From: Tubiluchus corallicola
Taxonomy: Eukaryota > Priapulida > Priapulimorpha > Priapulimorphida > Tubiluchidae
NCBI GenBank assembly: GCA_030141605.1
Contig: JAQGDQ010000580.1
Location: 1-64,000, forward strand
DNA length: 64,000 nucleotides
Direction of reading: 5' to 3'
In this document: positions 11,501 to 55,100 of the stretch, piece by piece
Numbering within the stretch: the first letter of the stretch is position 1
Layout: each line of letters starts with the position of its first letter
The notes under the pieces: model-generated
What the model was told of the DNA's origin: nothing
Database searches by the model: none
Seen by the model: only the letters and a program-made list of their open reading frames with translations
Program-made: the position numbers and the translations under genes

Positions 11501-14500
11501 TTTTTAGGAATGGATAGTCTGGTGCTGCCATTAGATTTAATAACACGTCCTTTGGAGCTTTCTTTTGAGAAACAGCTCTGTTTTGGAAAAGTCTGCGGGG
11601 ATAAGTAAGTTACTCAATGCTCTTATGCATCTAGTAAATGAATAATGTCTTATTTTTTATCTAGTTAATGATGTAACAGGTAACTATACGTATAGAAAGT
11701 TGCCCACTAACATCCTGCAGTTGGGTAGTGAAGAATTCACTAGCCAAAGTGAATAAAAAATTTTGTGAAGTCTACCACTGGAAATTTCCTAACTGAATGC
11801 GGGTTACTGAATAATTATGCAGTCCCTGCTGAAATTGTGTTCAGTTTTGTGTGCTATTGAAGAACTTCATTTTTGGTCTAATAATGAAATTTTGTTTGTA
11901 TAATAACACTGCAGAAACTAACTTATGCCACGTATTCTTGCTAACTCTGCAGTTAGGCTATAGCCTTCTAAAAGGTCTTTACCCATCTGACAAAAATTTG
12001 TGTTTGTGTATGTAAGTAAATATTTTCTGCCAACTGTTACTGTAAATAGCCTATGATGAAGTCTCCTTAATTTGCTATTTTAATAGTTTTTGCACTGTGC
12101 AAGCAATGTCATAAAATTACTAATTACATGTTGTTACCAAAGTTGAAATAATTTTAACACTTAATTAAACTTAAAAAAATTGGCATTTGTCAAACTTTAT
12201 GTCTAAGCTGTCAAGGTCGTTCAATCAAGACTGTGTTAAAAATTAAAATTGGTGTCAAAGAGGATGAGAGGTCAAAAATTAAAAAAAAGTATTCTAAAAT
12301 GTGCACAGAAGGTCAAAACTAGCAGTCTAGCAGTGACTCCAGTAAGAAAATAGCCTTTTTTGTAAAAAGAAGAAACAAAATGTTGCCACATGTTAAAAGT
12401 CATGTGAAGTAAAGGTTGTCTGCCTAAAGTTGTATTTTCTTTGCTTCTGTGTAGCACGTGTTGCATTACCACCTGATGATCACCAGAGAATTTGAGCTGG
12501 CCCTGGTTTATGAAGGAGCATTTGCATTCACCTAAATTTTTTATTGGTGGTGTGGTGTAAGCAAGCTATTGTACTAACTTTTTAGAATCAGTTTCTCAGG
12601 GTATAGAGCATTTATTTGTTAAATTAGTGTTGAAGCATTTGACTGTGGCGAAAAAGCTAGCGAGTGGCTGTCAAAAGCACTAAACAGACCAGGAACTCGA
12701 CTTCTTTACCAGTCAAAAGAAAAAGTGCGTCACGGCAAGAAAGGTATGTGTTATGACAAATTTAATGTGAAGCTTGTATTGCAGTATCTTTGGGCAAACT
12801 AAAACGTTAGACTTTTAGATGAACTAAAACTTTGGTTTTAAGAACTATGAATGTGTAATTATAACATGTAAATGCCAAAAATATAAATTTTTAATAAATT
12901 ATTTTTGATCCAGGAGCATTTAAGCAGATAGAATTAGATCCTGGACGAACTTGCACAAGCGTGTTGTTATACGAATGTTACTTTAATAAATCAAGTGCTT
13001 GATTGAAAAACAAACAGGAGTGCCTTTTTTAAGTTACCCCAAGTAATCTTTGCATAGGAACTATTTATTTTAGACTACATAAACTTTTTTCTCACTCAAT
13101 TGGCACTTTCTTAATCAGTTGTTGTTCGTCATGATAAATTGAACTGCCTTGAGTTTGTGATTTGATTTCTTTTCTTTGCATCTCTTGCTTTAGGTGCTGA
13201 CTCTTCTCTGTCTTTTGCTAATGAAGCCCAGTACTTGCTGTTGTCACAAAGCAGTATAGAGTCACTTGCCACAAGCATGGGAGACACCTCAGCTCCAGCG
13301 ATTTGTGATCTTATGCAGCGATTCCGTGGTAATTTTGTGGTGGGCAGCTCCCCCGCGTTTGCTGAAGACGATTGGAATATGGTTAAAATAGGATGTCATA
13401 TTTTCTGGGTAAAGTCAATTTGAAAATATTTACAGTTTCATTCATTACATTGCCACTTTCAATGTCTAGTACCATTGTTGACGGTGTGGTGGAACTAGAA
13501 CATAATTAATCGTATAGGAAGATGTTATTCCCTAAGATGAGACTCTGAACCAGCAGAAATGTTTGAGCCACATTCAGATGTATGCATATCCTCCGTGAGC
13601 AAAACAAATGGTCATGGGAAGTAAAGCAGCCTTTTGACTGTTTACCAACCATTTACTAACCAGGTTCGGTGATGCATAACCAGGGATCCTCGAATTGGGA
13701 TAACTTTTGTAAAAAAAAGGAAAATTATTTTCGTGAATATGATTATGTAAAACTTGAAACAACTATATATAGTAGTAACTCACTGGTGGTGACTCATTAG
13801 TCATATTTTAATAAAATGCTAATGTAAACTTGCAGTGTCTTTTTCTGCTTCATTCATTTTAATAGTAACATGTGAAATACTGAATTTAGGTGAAAAACCA
13901 GAAAGTTCAGTCAGTTGATCATGTATTACTGCATGTGTTTAATTTAGTGAAGCTATGTTTCTTAAAAAACTATTGTGAGAGTTGGGGAATTATAGTGAGT
14001 CATTAAAAATTTAATAAACAACATCAAAAAAATAAGATACTACATAAATTAAATTAAATTTTATTGGTGCCCAAATGTCCCCATGCCCAAATGTCCCGTG
14101 CCCTTATTTTACGTGCCAATTGTCATGTACCCTGCTTGTAAGGCATTTTAGCACATCTGATTGTAGTCTAGTAAAAAATTTTGTCTTAGGTCAACTCAGC
14201 ATTTTCTCATTTACCAAATGGTGGTGGTCAAAACTAACGGGACAGATGTTGATTATTATAAAAAGAGCTCACATGTTGGTCTTGTGCATTAGATGCTACT
14301 GATAACAAATATGTTTTAGTTAACAGTTTATGAGTAGAGATTTTGATTTCACTAAATTGAACTGAATTCCAATTTCAAAGAACTGGTCAGAAACAAGTCT
14401 ACATCTTGTGTTAACCAGGTACTGCGTTTCTGAACCAGCAGTATACTTTAGTGACATGACATTGAATTTCAAGTTAAACTAGCTAACAGGCAAAACCTAG

Positions 14501-14763
14501 ATGCCACTATGATCCAGTTTGTGGTTAGGACCTCATTGACTATTATTTTTTGTCAAAATTTGCAGAATCATGGTGGCTGTACTCGCTGTCAGGTGATATG
14601 TGTGAATCAGTCGACAGGTGACAAGACAGCAGATCCGTTACAGACTTTGAGAGCAAAGCGATCGGGAAAGGTAACATTTGGAATCTATCTAGGCAGTACA
14701 GAAACTGCTCAAAGTTCCATAATACGAGTTGGTGATACAGTTACAGCATATTGTGAGTTGTAA
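3777..14763 (+). CDS. MOCOS: Molybdenum cofactor sulfurase (complete, 13 exons, 863 aa)
   Basis: A cytosolic PLP enzyme that sulfurates Mo cofactor to activate xanthine dehydrogenase and aldehyde oxidase. Exons: 3777-3891, 4464-4620, 6050-6554, 6883-6978, 7996-8144, 8635-8754, 9133-9289, 9806-9922, 10387-10936, 11508-11604, 12628-12743, 13194-13408, 14566-14763. All joins are GT/AG and in phase; the sum is 2592 bases. The aminotransferase-like domain (residues ~40-520) shows [44 protein letters not shown] and the PLP-lysine site LSFYKMFGYPTG (Lys291). The cysteine loop [16 protein letters not shown] (Cys449/Cys451) holds the persulfide cysteine. The MOSC part (from ~585) shows [45 protein letters not shown] and [14 protein letters not shown]. 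Human MOCOS is 888 aa, so length is normal. The ATG at 3777 is the only start in frame with the first conserved block. No damage is seen. Confidence 0.96.
5491..5532. repeat. (TA)n microsatellite in MOCOS intron 2
   Basis: About 20 uninterrupted TA units, preceded by a short (TG) run. It directly abuts the transposon-like sequence that starts at 5531. Short reading frames crossing it are artefacts. Confidence 0.95.
5531..5690. mobile_element. DNA-transposon fragment (one end only) in MOCOS intron 2
   Basis: The stretch starts ACAGTAGGACCTCTGTTTTC and has the pattern 'ATTCGTTCC ... CCCATAAGAAATAATG ... ATTCGTTCTC' with internal near-repeats of ATTCGTTC. This resembles ends of non-autonomous DNA transposons common in animals. 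No matching inverted end was found before exon 3 at 6050, so it is a fragment or its other end is degraded. Family assignment is not attempted. Confidence 0.45.
9610..9747. repeat. Short inverted-repeat element with TTAGGG-like core in MOCOS intron 7
   Basis: The 19-base arms at 9610-9628 and 9729-9747 are inverted copies matching at 17 of 19 positions (left arm GTTTACAGTTCTCCACACA). Between them is a run related to telomeric repeat, including GGGTTAGGGTTAGGGTTTTGG-like units around 9690-9715. It sits in the intron 116 bases after exon 7 ends at 9289... more exactly it ends 58 bases before the exon 8 start at 9806. It could be a small fold-back element. No target duplication was identified. 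Confidence 0.5.
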
Positions 14764-14902
14764 AATACATATTTTTGTGTATAAAACAAGTATGGAAGTT
14801 AGTTTTTACTGTGTGATTGTTTATATTTATTTGTTATTCATCATGATGTATCCAATTGTGTCAATAATTATGATAATGTTATATGAAAGTGTATTTTAGT
14901 AA

Positions 14903-14908
14903 AATAAA
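14903..14908 (+). terminator. Poly(A) signal of MOCOS
   Basis: AATAAA lies 140 bases after the MOCOS stop codon in an AT-rich 3' UTR. Confidence 0.6.
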
Positions 14909-17329
14909 ATAATGATTTGACTAGCACATTGGTTTCCTGCTGAATTAATTATTTATATTATTATTTGCAAAATAATTGATAAAGAAAGATGAAAGTGTCA
15001 TGACTGAGCCTAGATTTGAATTAGTCATCTTTGATTTACCCTTGGCCATAGAAGATCTTAGGTTTGCACTAAACTTACTGTATCGTTGAAGAAAACGAGG
15101 TCCAAATTTTGCAGTTTCGGTTGATTAATCAGTCTGAATTGTGAAATAAAGTGTATTGTTAGAACAAGTGCGAAATATAAATTGAATAATTTTCATCCTA
15201 AACAGATTTAAATCTGAAATGTCGACCTCTCTCTTTTTTGTAAAAGATTAATTAATGATAGATGATTTTTTATAATGATCTAGAAATGCCATATCCATAT
15301 TCTGACGTAGCCAATAGCAGTAATGCATATGGCAATACCCGACGTATAGATTTTTTATGATCAATGTAGACTTCAAAGGTGGAAAATAATCATTTCAAAT
15401 GTGGCAATGTAACCTGTTAGTTGAAATTTTTCTGTTTCATTATTAGTTGTACTGTGGCACAAAATAATTACACTTGCAGAATAATTATTAGAATCACAGT
15501 TGAAAGACAATTGCAAAAAAGGTAATAAACCATTGTACAAGTGCAAATAAATGTACATATCACCAGCAAGATGGCTAAGCACAAACATTTTGATAAAAAT
15601 TGCATACAGTGTACTGTCAATTATCGATTATCTGCCTGAGCCTGTAATTATATGATGTTTGTGTTATCAGGAAAAGTCGCCATTATAAAATTAAAAATTA
15701 GTAAATGTGTCAGTAACTTTAGGAGCTTTTGCTGCTGCCAAGATACAATAGTTATTTATAACACTGGATCCCTTTCTCCTTTCCTATGTGTAATTTATTA
15801 TAATATTATCGAAGAAGCAGATCTCCAAGAATGTCAGTAATTGATTCAATTGAATGCACATTCTTTTCATTATTCGCACTGGTTAAATAATGTGAACAGG
15901 CATTTAACATGCATTCCTTTTGTGTCCCAAATGCAAAGCAACCAAGGCACAAAAATTTTTACTCAATGCACAATGTTATAAAAATTTATTTACCACAGTC
16001 ATTTGGAATCTGGAAAATGCAGTACACACTTTTTCTAAAACTGGTCACACAAGAAATCAATTTTTGCTGTGCTTTGTCTTTATTAATGATGAATAAGGCA
16101 AAGATGCCATAAAAGGAAAAAGCTGCATCTGATGATATTTCGTCACTGGGCTGACCTATTTGATAGGTAGGTGCCAAACTACAGGATGATTGTGTCTTTC
16201 CTGTTATGTTTGATAGCAGATCCCTGGTTTGATTCCAAGCTAGTAATGCAGACGTTTCTGGCATTACTAGGAAAGACGATACTTTACATCATTCACATAA
16301 GCAGGCCTTCTTCTTAATGTAATTTGGATGTTTGACATTTGCAACAATCAGTAGATTTTAATTTGATCCTCCGTTTGGAGTAGAAGATGGAAATCAAACT
16401 CAGCACATGCCAAAACTTGCCAATGGAATCCACAAACAGTAATTGATATTTTGCACAGTTATCTGATTGAAAAATTTCATTAATGTCCATACTGAATAAA
16501 AAAACTTATTTGTCGTTTGGAACACGTGTTGATAGACAACACAAGCACAGTGGTGCTATTTAATGTCTTACACAGTTCACCAACACAATTGGAGAGACAA
16601 TGTGCAAACAATGGATTACAGGTGTTTTGAGAAATTTATTACTAGATACTATACTCATCATTGTTTTCTGCTAATTCTAACATATTTCATCATCATGAAG
16701 TCAACTAGTAAATTTCTACACAACATAGTTATAGCCATTTGTCTTGACTGATTTGCTTAAAAATGTTAAAAACCATTCTGGTCAACCATCCTTGATGAAA
16801 CTTTTGATGAACAATAGATTATCTACTGTAGATTGTGGACGCTTGGTGGTTACCGTGAATCAGCCTTGAAATTATCCAATCATTTCAAGCATGAACGTAA
16901 TAAGCCATTTTTCCAACCAACATTTCGTCTCTACTCTGCCTAGCAGCTACAATAACGCTTTGGCTTCTTAGTGTATATATTGTATGCCTTGGTGGCTAGA
17001 CTGTTTTCTGCCTTGAGGTTGCCGTTAGTAAATTGAGCTTTTGTTGTTGTGGTGGCAAATTAATGACTAGATTTGCAGATGTCACTAGAAAATACGTAAC
17101 GCAGGTAGGTCACAAGTGACCACAAATTTGGCTTTAACAGGAAAATAATATTTTTATGTATAAAGTGTAGAGTATTTTTTGAAAATACGTCAAAGTACTT
17201 TACGTTGTGTAGATCTGGCTAATTTTCATGTTTTTTGAGTTTTCTAAAATAATCAATACCTGACTGAAATAAACTTGAAAGACTAAGCTCGTTGAATTGC
17301 AAAACCGCTGAGCTTTATGCGGTTTCAGG

Positions 17330-17645
17330 GTTTTTGGATACCGTGACGTTATATGTACGTAATCTATGCTGCGTTCTTGCGATGTAGGCAATGTGTAACG
17401 GTACAAGCTTTACAGAAAATGGTACTGTGCGTGTTTATGTTCAGTCAGTTTTTAAACTTAAACCTCCTCTAAATTAAAAGAAAGATCGTCTTTCACGCAT
17501 CTGTCATGTATTTGTGATAACATTTTTCAGCGCACACGCTTGCTGCTTATATTTTTATCGCCCTGTAGCTAGCGCGTCTCCAAATTTATGTGGCTTCGCG
17601 GGTTATATAGAACAAAATTGCTCGTCATTGCCGGCTGTACGATAA
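17330..17645. promoter_or_regulatory. CpG-richer patch, candidate promoter upstream of liprin-beta
   Basis: CG dinucleotides are rare in most of this window, yet about ten occur in 17531-17641, including AGCGCG and TTCGCGGG, with several more in 17330-17520. A TATATAG lies at about 17605. The patch is about 2.9 kb upstream of the liprin-beta ATG on the same strand. Promoter function is inference from base composition and position only. Confidence 0.3.
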
Positions 17646-18451
17646 GACACAGTAGATTCGTGATTAGAATAAAAAGTTCTTAAACCAATATATTTTGGCA
17701 AGATTTATCCACCAGTTTGTAAACAAGAAAGCTGTAGAAACTGTTAACTTTAAGTGTATGGTTTATCAAAAGGTGTCGATACTTCAAAAGTTCTTTAACG
17801 TTATAGAACTTAAGAGAAACCGGTAGTTTATTAATGAGATACTGTTTAAGTCACGCATGTGGTAAGTTAAATACATTTTCTTTGCCAAGTTTCAGCACTT
17901 TTAGAAAGTGTGTCATTCGGCTCTTAATATATAATAATAAGTCATTTATTATTAGCTTACGGAAAATTAATTTATCCACGAGATTCTCAACAGCGTAGAA
18001 CACTATGTGGTGTGTAATAAATGCTTGTATACTACAGGCCTCTAATACAGTTCTAATTGGATTGTTATAATACATTACATAACTTAGTTAATGGTTAAAA
18101 CGTATTGAAATTTGACCTACTTTTTACTCAGAGGGAAAACATAAGCTGTAAACTGGAAAAGCAAATAAATATTGTGACATTTAAGCTTTTTAAACAACAA
18201 CTAGATGTCTGTCATTGCTGCGTTTATATTTTTGCTTTTCACATTGTGGACGTTGACCTCGTTTTAGGTGCAGTTTATTTAATGTTTTGTGCAACTAATG
18301 CTGTTCAGAACCCGTCTTACATTTTATATGCGGAGTCTGAGTAAAACAGGCCATTTGGATAAAATGGGGCGAATTTCCTCATCAGATATGGAAAACCATT
18401 CCATAAAATGTTTAAAGTGTTTCTGTCTAATCACTAGTACATGTGTTACAT

Positions 18452-18515
18452 GGACTCTTGGCATAGCTGCCCAGAAAGCAGAAGGTCTTGAGTTCGAATC
18501 CCAGATGAAAGCATA
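18452..18515 (+). repeat. tRNA-derived SINE head (degenerate)
   Basis: A pol III A-box-like TGGCATAGCTG (18459-18469) is followed 21 bases later by a B-box-like GAGTTCGAATCC (18490-18501), the spacing found in tRNA genes. The flanking bases do not pair as an acceptor stem, and the D and T stems are incomplete, so this is not a working tRNA gene. A tRNA-derived SINE fragment fits better. Confidence 0.45.
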
Positions 18516-20490
18516 AAATTTTTCAGATTTTTTAATTTAGTGTTGCTTTCGTGCATTTGTCATTGGATCAAATCATTGCTGTAATGTTACTGACAAGCCT
18601 AAGTGTTGACTTCCTAACAAAGTGTTATGAAAGCTATAATTAAAATTTGATTATAACTTTAATCTATAATTTTATAATCCTAATCCAAATTTATAATGTC
18701 GTAATTTTCTCAGTGTTTCCCATTTTTCACAATTAAGTAGCAATTTTGGGCAGTTCTATTTTGAAAAGTCTTCGTTTGAATTTTAAATGCATGTACTGTT
18801 TGATTTTGATTGTCCACTGCCTCGATTTGTTGATCATCTAATTTTTAGGTGCTGCAAGAACTCATTGATATCCAGAGCAGCAAATTAGTAAAAGGATTTA
18901 TTAATACAGTTAGTAATCGGTCTATCTAAAATTGCGTTCTAAAGCTTAGGGATAGATCCTGGACTGGCGTGTTATGCTGAATCGAAAGCACTGAAGCTTA
19001 CCTAGGCATCATGTTAACCCTTCAGTAAATTATGTTAAATGTTTTCCTCATTTCTTGTTGAGTTCATAGAACTAATTTTGTCTAATTGCATTGGAACTGC
19101 AGGCGCCTATTCCCCAGTACTGAACGACTTGTGACTCTGTTGTGGTATTGCATTTTTGTTTTGTTCGCTTTTGTAAAGTAACTCTATAAAGAGATGTATT
19201 TTGGCATGGGCATGACATTGTACTTTTGTGTTGTTACAATAGAGTTGCTCCATATTCTAAATTTTTGCAAAAAAGACACTGAATGATACCATGACAATGG
19301 TTTATGGTATCCTAAATGACATATCTAGCCAGTTGGGCAGAAACGGCTCAATGAACGAGTAATGCAGTGCTTTGCACTTCGGAGTTTAGTGTAATAAAAT
19401 ACTCTACTGTCCGTAAATGTTGTTTTGGTTTTAAAAGTGAACATTTCAGGGTGCCATAACTTCGAATCAGAGTCCCAATCAAACAAGAAGCAGGCAAGTT
19501 CCATTAAATTGTAAACGCGCGTTCATTGACATGCAAGAACACGTTGCTTTCATTAGTGTTTGTTGGAAACTGAAGTGGTTTATGGAGGAGGCCCAAAACG
19601 GTTTCAATATTTCAGCTCAGGCATCACGGAGGTGATGATGTGTGGAGTGATAAGGTGTAGCTCACAGTAGGGATTTATCGTTTGCTTGTGTTCATTGCCC
19701 GCTTCTTGATGATTTTGTGTGTTTGTTTCATGGTTTAAGTGAAGCTCTATTATATAAAAGTAGTGGCTGGCTGTGACGTGCAAATTAAATTGAACTAACT
19801 TTTTTGTACTGTATTTTTGCGATGTGACAGTGCTTGGAAAATAAGCTTTCTGAGATAACTTTTTTCTTTTAAATGAATTTTCTGGGAACCTTTTGCTAAT
19901 AAAATCAGTTTTCTGAGAATAAGTTTTTGTAACTGGCATAGTTTGTGTTAGGCAGCGGTTGGAATGGGTCCATAGGGCCACTCGAACAGTTCAAAACATT
20001 TTTTATTTTTGTTGGTTTGACAAGTCACTAGCCTTGTTTTTTATATCTTCCACCCAGTTAAATTATTCAAATGATCAAACGGATGGCTTCACGTGTTATT
20101 TTCCCATACTCTATATTCTGCATACCAGGACATGTCTCTGTTGAGTAAGCCGAATTCCGTTTCCTACTTTATTGTACCGTTTAGTTTCGAGAATATTTGC
20201 TCAGTAGTTTCTCTAGGTAATAAAGTGCAAGATAAAGACAATAAATTCCAGAAATTCAAATACATGAACTTGAAAGTTCCATTAGATTCAATTTGCTATG
20301 ATGAAGTCATTTTCCTCTTAAAACATTACCTGATTTATATGGATCTCTCCCTTTAGACTGATGAAATTCTAAATTATATTACAATATTGCTTTTACTAAA
20401 TGATAATTATTTGGTTGTTTTTATAGGTAAAAATGTAGTCTAGTGGACGAGATTGTTCTGATTCACCTGGAAATTTCTGGAGTTCTTGTA

Positions 20491-50001
<29,511 letters not shown>

Positions 50002-52149
50002 GAGATGAGAACATCCAAATTGTGATTATTGTTCTTATCATGTCTTCCAGCTCATTGGTGCTAATTTTTTTGCGACATAGCAGCATTGGACCTCTAAGCC
50101 CAAAATAATCTCTATTGTGTACTTTATTATGTTATGTAATGCTTATTCATTTCACCAATAGAGACTTATACAATGCAAATAGAGAACGACGAAATCATAT
50201 TGTATGATCTTACAATAGGCAAGCTAATCAATTTAGTATCTATTAAAGATGAAGAAAATTGGCTTACATTAGCTGCATTAACTATGTCAGAGTCAGATTC
50301 CAATCATTAGTTACACGATTTGCAAGATAATGCTTGAATACATTAATTCTACAATAAATTTAACCTTGCAGTAAATTGAATTGCTTTTCAACCATTAAAT
50401 GTCTAAACCATTCAACCAAGATTAGATTTTGTTTTGTGCCAAAATATTTGTAACATTTTATAGATGTGGAAATAAGACTTTTGATATAAAAATGTTACCA
50501 AAGCATTATAGCCAATGCTTGAAGATTGTTGTAACACATCTATTGTTATCCTATTGCTAACAGAGTAATTTGTCTATGATAATCTTTGCAATATTTTGAT
50601 TTAAATTATCCATATTGTTTCTGATACAGTTTCGTGTTGAAAATCTGAAAACGTTTTCTCCAATGCATTTCCTTTTTCGATTAATTTTGAGTAACGTTTT
50701 CTCCAAAGTATTTTCTTGTGTAGCTGACAAAAATGTGAGGAACTTCTAGTCAGACTATTATACTATAAATCAACTTCGTCGATTGTACATCATGTTTTCT
50801 GACTTCAATTAGTGCTCTGTTAATACCAAAATGCGTAATCTTTAATTTTTGTTTACAGTACAATGTACTGTATTGACATTGAACTGAAATAAACTGTATA
50901 ACATACTTTAAACAAAAATGGTGGTATTGGCTATTACAGTTAACTTGGTAATAAAATGTTTTTACTAGTGAGAAATTTTGTACCTTAGCACATTCTAATG
51001 GCTGTCTTTTTATTTTGTGGTATTTTGATTTGATGATTTAACTATAATTAATTACAAATTGAAATCTAAACAACCAACCTTGAATTTTTTTATGCAGTTT
51101 GATGAACTGCATGCCAATAATTAGCAATTTGTTTTTACTTGCCCCTTTTCGGACATGCTAAAAATATTACTAATAAAGGTTTTCTTGGAACTGAAGAGTA
51201 TTCCGTCAACAAATGGTTGTGTACAAATTAACATTTCAGCCCAAATTGTACGAGTAGCCAAATATCAACCCACAAAGACTCGGAAGTAAAGAGACCAACT
51301 ACCAGCGGTCCAAAGGCCCATTACCTCGAAGGCCAAAAGGTGATCAATTCAACTTTTGGGGCCAAAAGCTGCTGACACTGGTACAAGAAATAACTTTGGC
51401 ATCCTGGAATATGCAGAGACATTTTGGCTTTCATACTGTGTTACTATAACTGTTGAAAAATAAAAGCTAGTGTGGAAAATACCTGTAAACAAAACCTTCC
51501 AAGCACATTTTAGAAAACATAAAACCAACATTTTACATTTCCTACACATTTATTCATGTAATTTCTTTTTACAGCAGTGACAAATTTCATTGTGACCTAA
51601 TCTATAGCCATGTAACACAATCACCATTGAGTGCTGCACATTTATAGACATTCACCAGTTACTATATGTATTTCTAGATACCAATATAACAGGCAAATTT
51701 TTTGACAATGAATACAAAAAAAATCATTGATAAAATGTTCGGTGGAAACCGTATTTGCTCCCTGCCGTGGGTCTATTGTTGGGTACAAAATACACACAAA
51801 GAATCGCAGAATCATGCACTAATTTAATATACACCTTGGAAGAGAGAGGGATTACTGGACTATAAGCAAATGATATGTATTTTCAAAGACGAAACAGTAA
51901 ACCAGAGAAAGTTAAGTCACCAGTTGTGTTACTTACAAAAAAGAACACTTAGTAGAAGCTGCAATGCTGTTAAATTATTTCATTGTTTTTCTGATACATG
52001 ATCAATATAGGTAACAAAACCTGACATTAACAACATAAAAATTATTAAGCTGAACAATGGGAAAGACAAAAAAAGAAAGGTCTGAGTTACACAGAATATT
52101 AAAAGAGACTTAGTGTAAAAATAGCTATCCAGTGATAGTCTTTTTATTT
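50002..52149. other. Convergent 3' region between liprin-beta (+) and BZW (-)
   Basis: This holds the 3' UTRs of the two convergent genes. On the minus strand AATAAA occurs only four bases after the BZW stop (plus 52143-52148), probably too close to serve alone, and again at plus 51549-51554. No coding exon is recognised between. Confidence 0.6.
50888..50893 (+). terminator. Candidate poly(A) signal of liprin-beta
   Basis: AATAAA 887 bases after the predicted stop at 50001. An earlier AATAAA near 50354 is an alternative. The choice depends on the last exon being right. Confidence 0.4.
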
Positions 52150-55100
52150 CTAATCTTCTTCGTCGCCTGATTCATCAGATTCTGAAAATAAAGAAAAGGT
52201 TTTGTTGCAAAACACTGGTATAAACAATAAATGTTTAAAGATACAAAAACTGGCAAGTACAAAATAAATGTAATTTTTTGTTTCCCATGTTTGTTTGAAT
52301 TAATATTTAACATATTTAAATAACTAATATTTAACGTATTTTTTGCTTGATAGGCATTATTTATTCTTTTGACATTATTTCCTTTTATTGTGCAAAGTTG
52401 TTTTTTCATTTTTTTCCATGGCATTCTATTAAACATCACACAGAATTCTTCACATAAGGGTTTGGGACACTGTCAGAAGTTTGGTAAACTAGAATCTTCA
52501 TAAAATTATGCACATTTTGGTGTCTAAACAACGTCTGTATTATGTACATTCCAAAGCTAATGGACTTAGGATTTATGTGAGCTTAACAGTCAGTAACACC
52601 CTCATTCATGCAGACATCCCAGTTTGCCAGAAACATTTGAATTTAATGTCACTAGTAACAATGTCCACCCCACAGACCAACTTCACTTGCAATCCCATTA
52701 AATAACGATTTCTTTTCTGTTTCTCAATTCATCATCAAACATCTACAGTTAAAAGATGGCTATAACCATACCAAATGTCAATGAAATGCACTGGTAAATC
52801 CTGGACATATTTCATTAAAAAACGTACAAACTGGCAAAGGTAAATACATGGAGGCAATAATCAAGCATTTAGCTTTACATATACTGTTTCTTCAAAATTA
52901 ACCAGATGTAAAAAATGAATTAGAAATACAACAAGAAATCGACAACAATCATGTTTTCGTGTTTGCTTTTAAATACAGTACGATCAAACAAGTATTCCAC
53001 TTTGTTAATACATGCCAGTAATAACTAATGTGCAAGGTGTCAGAAAAAAACAATGTTTTAATGTACACAACCTAAAATAAGATTACCAAGGTGACAACAT
53101 TTATGCCACTACAAATCACTACCACAAAATTGTACTGAAGTTTGTAAATATATACCTTCTTCAGCATTCTGTAACCATTCCACAAATTTCTTCATTTGCT
53201 CTAGGCACACACGTTTGCCTTTTGCAGAGTGAGCTTCCTTATACCACTTCAAGATCGCGTCCTCACTCAATACATCAGCTGCATTAAAAAATGATTTGCT
53301 ATTACAACACAATAAGATTTCTTATATTAGGAAAGCAGAACATGCCACTAAAAATGCCTACCATGAAATTCAGTGCTTAGAATAAAGCATGAATTGTCAT
53401 CAGGTGTGTGCATAGAAGCTGTTTAGTTTCTGGAAACAGGTGACCCTCTAAATACCTATTTCATTGGGTTTGTTATAGTTTAATAAAGTCACAATGAATG
53501 GATAAATCCAAAAACTCAATTTTCGCATTTTAGCCATGTCAGAATTTTTCGTACACAGACAGTGACAGATGCCTACACCTATTTTCAAACATTATACAGA
53601 GATAAGCCTCAAGTCATAAGGGCTGAATAATTTCTCCTTGTCTCAACAGCTCTAGGAGCTGAAACAATATAAACAAATTACAATAATGCATTACAGGCAA
53701 AAGATTAAAAATAACCGACACTGACCAATGGATACGACATTAACAATGGAAACATTTGCTAATAGAACAGCTGGCACAATTCACTTCAAGACTTATTTTT
53801 AGCGGCATAGCAAGCAAAAAAGAAGCAAAACAAAATTTCGGTCATAGACAGCTGCTACTCTGACTGGTTTTTTACAAACATTGATTTTGTAGCAGCATGT
53901 GTATGCTCTAATACTGGACGATGCTAACGTTACCTTTGACATACCAATGGTGGAAGCGTATAATGAGTTTACAATCTCAACTTGTTATCCTGCTTCCTTA
54001 TACTAATCACATGTGTATATTGTACAGTGCAACAACAAGATTAATATCCCCACAATCGCTTGGAGCCAATGCGACTGGAATCAGCGACACTGCTTTGGGT
54101 GCCAGGACAGCGCAAAAACAATGTTAAGTATGCAATAAAGTAGATTTTTTTACACTTGCCCAAATAACTGCTTTAGTTATTATTAAACACGCAACATGAA
54201 AAGTGCAAAACTGTTTGAAAGCACAGGCCGAATCGCTGGAATACCTTTGTAGAGAAGAACAACAATCTTCTGAAAAAATGTCATGAAGTTCATGTTGTCA
54301 TAGCAGTATTCTTGGATCTTTATCAGTAGTGCCAGTTCTGACTTGTTCTGAGTTGTAACTGCAGCCAGCATTGGACAGTACTAGAAATAAAAATAAAGTA
54401 AATCCAAGAGTCGTTTTTCATAACGAAGGAAAGCAGAATAAACATTAATGTCTTTTTTTTTACAAATAATAGCTGTCATTAATTTGAAATTACCATTTTG
54501 TGTGTGGCAAGTAAGAATAAGTCATGACTTACCAACCACACACGCAGAAAAAATAAAAAGCCTAAAACAAATCAACATGTTGTATTACCCCGACATTTGT
54601 ATTACTAAAAATAATAAGCATAATGGTCGATTTGTATCTCATAGTAAACCACAGTCTACAGCTACACAATGGAAGCAGATTTGTGGCAACTTCAAACTTC
54701 CAGCTGCAAAACAAATCACCAATGCAACTGGATAACCAACAAATAACCAAGTAAATTTCATACATGCAAACATCCAATGCTTAATTGTCTAGACGCTAAC
54801 TAACACGTTACTCGTTACTACAAGTTGACATTATAAGCATACCAAAAACCTGTATAACATAAAAACGAAACATACTTGTCTGAGATGCTTCAAAGCTTGT
54901 TCCTGAAGCAAGTCTTCTTTTTTGTTCCACTCAACGCTAACCATCAGGGTGTTCCAAACCATAGCAACTGTGTCCCCCTCCGTAAAACTGTTTTTCTTGG
55001 CAGTGTTTAAAACAAACTCTGTTGTCTACAAAAATATTGTAAGTTTATAAATTTAATACAGCTTTACAGAATGGAAAATTGTTTAAAAAACTACTCTACT

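Larger units (their letters stand above)
14909..20490. other. Intergenic region between MOCOS and liprin-beta; no gene recognised
   Basis: About 5.6 kb without a conserved reading frame; all frames are short, and none shows a recognisable domain or a run of compatible splice sites. It probably includes 5' UTR exons and the promoter of liprin-beta. An acceptor-like TTTTTATAG at about 20419-20427 lies 64 bases before the liprin ATG. Two sub-features (CpG-richer patch, tRNA-like scrap) are listed separately. Confidence 0.6.

Noticed and set aside
18452-18515. Functional tRNA gene
   Set aside because: A and B boxes are present, but the acceptor, D and T stems do not pair.
19604-19981. 125-codon minus-strand frame between MOCOS and liprin-beta
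   Set aside because: No recognisable motif, no neighbouring exon in phase and no compositional sign of coding.
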